Below are positions 4,170 through 5,426 of a DNA stretch of 5,426 bases, in pieces. Origin of the DNA: VMFP01 sp964630025 (lineage in GTDB: Bacteria; Patescibacteriota; Andersenbacteria; UBA10190; CAIZMI01). The notes below the pieces were generated by a model that saw nothing but the letters and a program-made list of their open reading frames with translations, was not told the DNA's origin and did no database searches. The position numbers and the translations under genes were made by a program. Location: contig CAZVRG010000049.1 of NCBI GenBank assembly GCA_964630025.1, positions 1 through 5,426 on the forward strand, written 5' to 3'. Every line of letters begins with the position of its first letter. Within the stretch, counting starts at the first letter, position 1.

Positions 4170-4622
4170 ATGCAGACCCATCAACTCATCGGGACAGGAA
4201 GAAAGCGCCGAAAGCGCCTTGGTCGAGGCCTTGGTTCACGGCGCGGTACCTTCAGCACCCGCGGCGTCAAAGGGCAAAAAGCACGCGCGGGGGCGCGTAT
4301 CCGTCCGGGATTTGAAGGCGGACAGACACCGCTGTATGCGCGCTTGCCGAAGCGTCGCGGATTTCAATCTTCGCATGAAAAGGCAGCTGTGGTGAACCTG
4401 GATGATCTGGAGCGTCACTTTCCGAGTGGAGCAACGGTGACGCGCTCTGGTCTGGTGACGGCAGGGCTTGTTCACCGCGATGCGCGCCACGTCAAGATTC
4501 TTGGGGACGGTGCACTTGCAAAAACACTGACGGTCACACTGCCAACATCCGCCGCTGCACGCCAAAAAATTGAAGCAGTGGGAGGAAAAGTTGAACACGA
4601 GCCCACAGAAGAGAAACGATAA
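4170..4622 (+). CDS. rplO: 50S ribosomal protein L15 (uL15)
   Basis: This is a 150-residue L15. The N-terminal glycine/arginine-rich region RKRRKRLGRGLGSRRGTFSTRGVKGQKARAG (11-41) and RPGFEGGQTPLYARLPKRRGF (45-65) are diagnostic. The C-terminal signature is at 109-139 (KILGDGALAKTLTVTLPTSAAARQKIEAVGG). L15 reaches deep into 23S rRNA and acts in late large-subunit assembly. The N-terminus is a few residues shorter than in E. coli (the usual MKLNxLxPAxGS is reduced to MQTHQLIGTG). The ATG at 4170 follows rpsE by 15 bases with no Shine-Dalgarno and shares the 10-base CACGCATATG context with rpsH. It ends in a double stop, TAATAG. The order L15 then SecY is standard. Confidence 0.96.
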   Translation: MQTHQLIGTGRKRRKRLGRGLGSRRGTFSTRGVKGQKARAGARIRPGFEGGQTPLYARLPKRRGFQSSHEKAAVVNLDDLERHFPSGATVTRSGLVTAGLVHRDARHVKILGDGALAKTLTVTLPTSAAARQKIEAVGGKVEHEPTEEKR

Positions 4623-4661
4623 TAGCGTGATACAGTACCTACGGTCTCTGGCCTACCCACT

Positions 4662-5426
4662 ATGGCCCCGCTGACACGCTTCCTCGCTCTCTTCAAGCTT
4701 CCGGATCTTCGGAAAAAAGTGCTGATCATTATTGGTCTTCTCGCGGTCTATCGCGTTGCCGCGCATATTCCTATTCCTGGTTTGGAAACAGACGCTCTTC
4801 GTCGCTTTTTTGAGGGGAATCAACTGCTTGGCCTTGTCGACATTTTTGCAGGCGGTGGACTCTCCAATTTGAGTGTCGTGATGTTGGGAGTCGCTCCCTA
4901 CATCACCGCAAGTATTGTGCTGCAACTTCTCACGATGATTTTTCCGCGCCTGGAAGAGATGCAGAAAGAAGAAGGAGAGGCTGGTCGTCGGAAAATTCAA
5001 ATGTACACGCGCTTGCTGGCGGTGCCATTGGCAGCAGTACAGGGGTTCGGCTTTTTGACGCTGTTGAGCCGCGGTGGCGGCGGATCGGTGCCGTTGCACT
5101 TTGACCCCCTGCACTTTCTTGTCGCCATTCTGACGGTGACGGCAGGAACCATCTTTCTGATGTGGATTGGCGAGCTTATTTCCGAACAGGGGCTGGGCAA
5201 CGGCGCATCGCTGATCATCTTTCTCGGTATTGTGGGACAGGCGCCGCAAAATCTGCGCCAAATCTTTCTGCTCTGGGATCCGTCAAAACTTCCCACCCTG
5301 CTTGCGTTTGTTGCTGTTGCGCTCGTCGTAACCGCAGGCGTGGTGTTTGTTACGGAAGCGCAGCGGAATATTCCCGTCACATATGCGAAGCGTGTGCGGG
5401 GTGGGCGCATGCTCGGCGGTGTCTCC
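4662..5426 (+). CDS. secY: Protein translocase subunit SecY, N-terminal 255 residues (partial, 3' end outside window)
   Basis: The frame is open from ATG 4662 to the window edge, giving 255 residues of the roughly 430 expected. SecY forms the protein-conducting channel with SecE and SecG in the inner membrane. Visible parts are the start LRKKVLIIIGLLAVYRVAAHIPIPG (16-40, first membrane segment), the plug region LLGLVDIFAGGGLSN (55-69), signature 1 (70-90, with GVAPYITASIVLQLL), GEAGRRKIQMYTR (105-117), and signature 2 (168-187, WIGELISEQGLGNGASLII). Further membrane segments lie at about 70-92, 118-136, 150-170, 182-198 and 212-232, and the start of the cytoplasmic loop AQRNIPVTYAKRV follows. 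The 39-base spacer after rplO shows no Shine-Dalgarno. A long glycine run (138-141) sits in an extracytoplasmic loop. Position after rplO is conserved in bacteria. Confidence 0.96.
   Translation, partial: MAPLTRFLALFKLPDLRKKVLIIIGLLAVYRVAAHIPIPGLETDALRRFFEGNQLLGLVDIFAGGGLSNLSVVMLGVAPYITASIVLQLLTMIFPRLEEMQKEEGEAGRRKIQMYTRLLAVPLAAVQGFGFLTLLSRGGGGSVPLHFDPLHFLVAILTVTAGTIFLMWIGELISEQGLGNGASLIIFLGIVGQAPQNLRQIFLLWDPSKLPTLLAFVAVALVVTAGVVFVTEAQRNIPVTYAKRVRGGRMLGGVS

Noticed and set aside
4623..4661. Promoter or terminator in the rplO-secY spacer (TGATACAGT resembles an extended -10)
   Set aside because: No -35-like sequence is found at a suitable distance and no hairpin with a T-run is present.
1..5426. 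CRISPR array, tRNA, rRNA, transposase or phage genes
   Set aside because: No regularly spaced long repeats, no tRNA or rRNA sequence and no mobile-element protein is visible; the window is housekeeping DNA apart from the rpsZ-rpsH gap.

Overview
The window is a stretch of the bacterial S10/spc ribosomal protein cluster, all on the + strand. Its order is: end of a probable rplP (L16), rpmC (L29), rpsQ (S17), rplN (L14), rplX (L24), rplE (L5), rpsZ (S14, zinc type), a 207-base gap, rpsH (S8), rplF (L6), rplR (L18), rpsE (S5), rplO (L15), and the first 255 codons of secY, which runs off the right edge. Every product except the short L16 tail was recognised from family motifs in the translation.

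Organism: the gene order is the general bacterial one, but rpmD (L30) is absent from its usual place between rpsE and rplO, where only 15 bases remain. Loss of L30 is a known trait of the Candidate Phyla Radiation (Patescibacteria). Degenerate 7-base repeats used as junction DNA also fit my impression of that group. The moderately high GC suggests a GC-rich CPR lineage, but I cannot name one. TGA ends seven genes and is not read through in any of them, so this is not one of the lineages that reads TGA as glycine (Absconditabacteria/Gracilibacteria).

Layout: bases 1-1256 are tightly packed. The L16/L29, L29/S17, S17/L14 and L24/L5 junctions are 4-base ATGA overlaps, which imply translational coupling; L14/L24 is separated by 5 bases. 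Bases 1253-2075 hold rplE and rpsZ. L5 carries a basic C-terminal tail encoded by 7-base repeats. Bases 2076-2282 are the only large non-ribosomal stretch. It can fold into a multi-branched RNA: an 8-bp closing stem, a stem with an internal hairpin, and a long hairpin just before rpsH. It is bracketed by a 10-bp direct repeat that includes the rpsH start codon. This is the most unusual part of the window. Bases 2283-4622 hold rpsH, rplF, rplR, rpsE and rplO with spacers of 4 to 34 bases. Bases 4662-5426 hold the N-terminal half of SecY.

Together the genes supply core proteins of both ribosomal subunits plus the protein-conducting channel that receives secreted and membrane proteins from ribosomes. 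The candidate novelties are the structured insert before rpsH, the heptameric repeats at gene junctions, and the near lack of Shine-Dalgarno sequences combined with recurring CCATG and CGCATATG start contexts.
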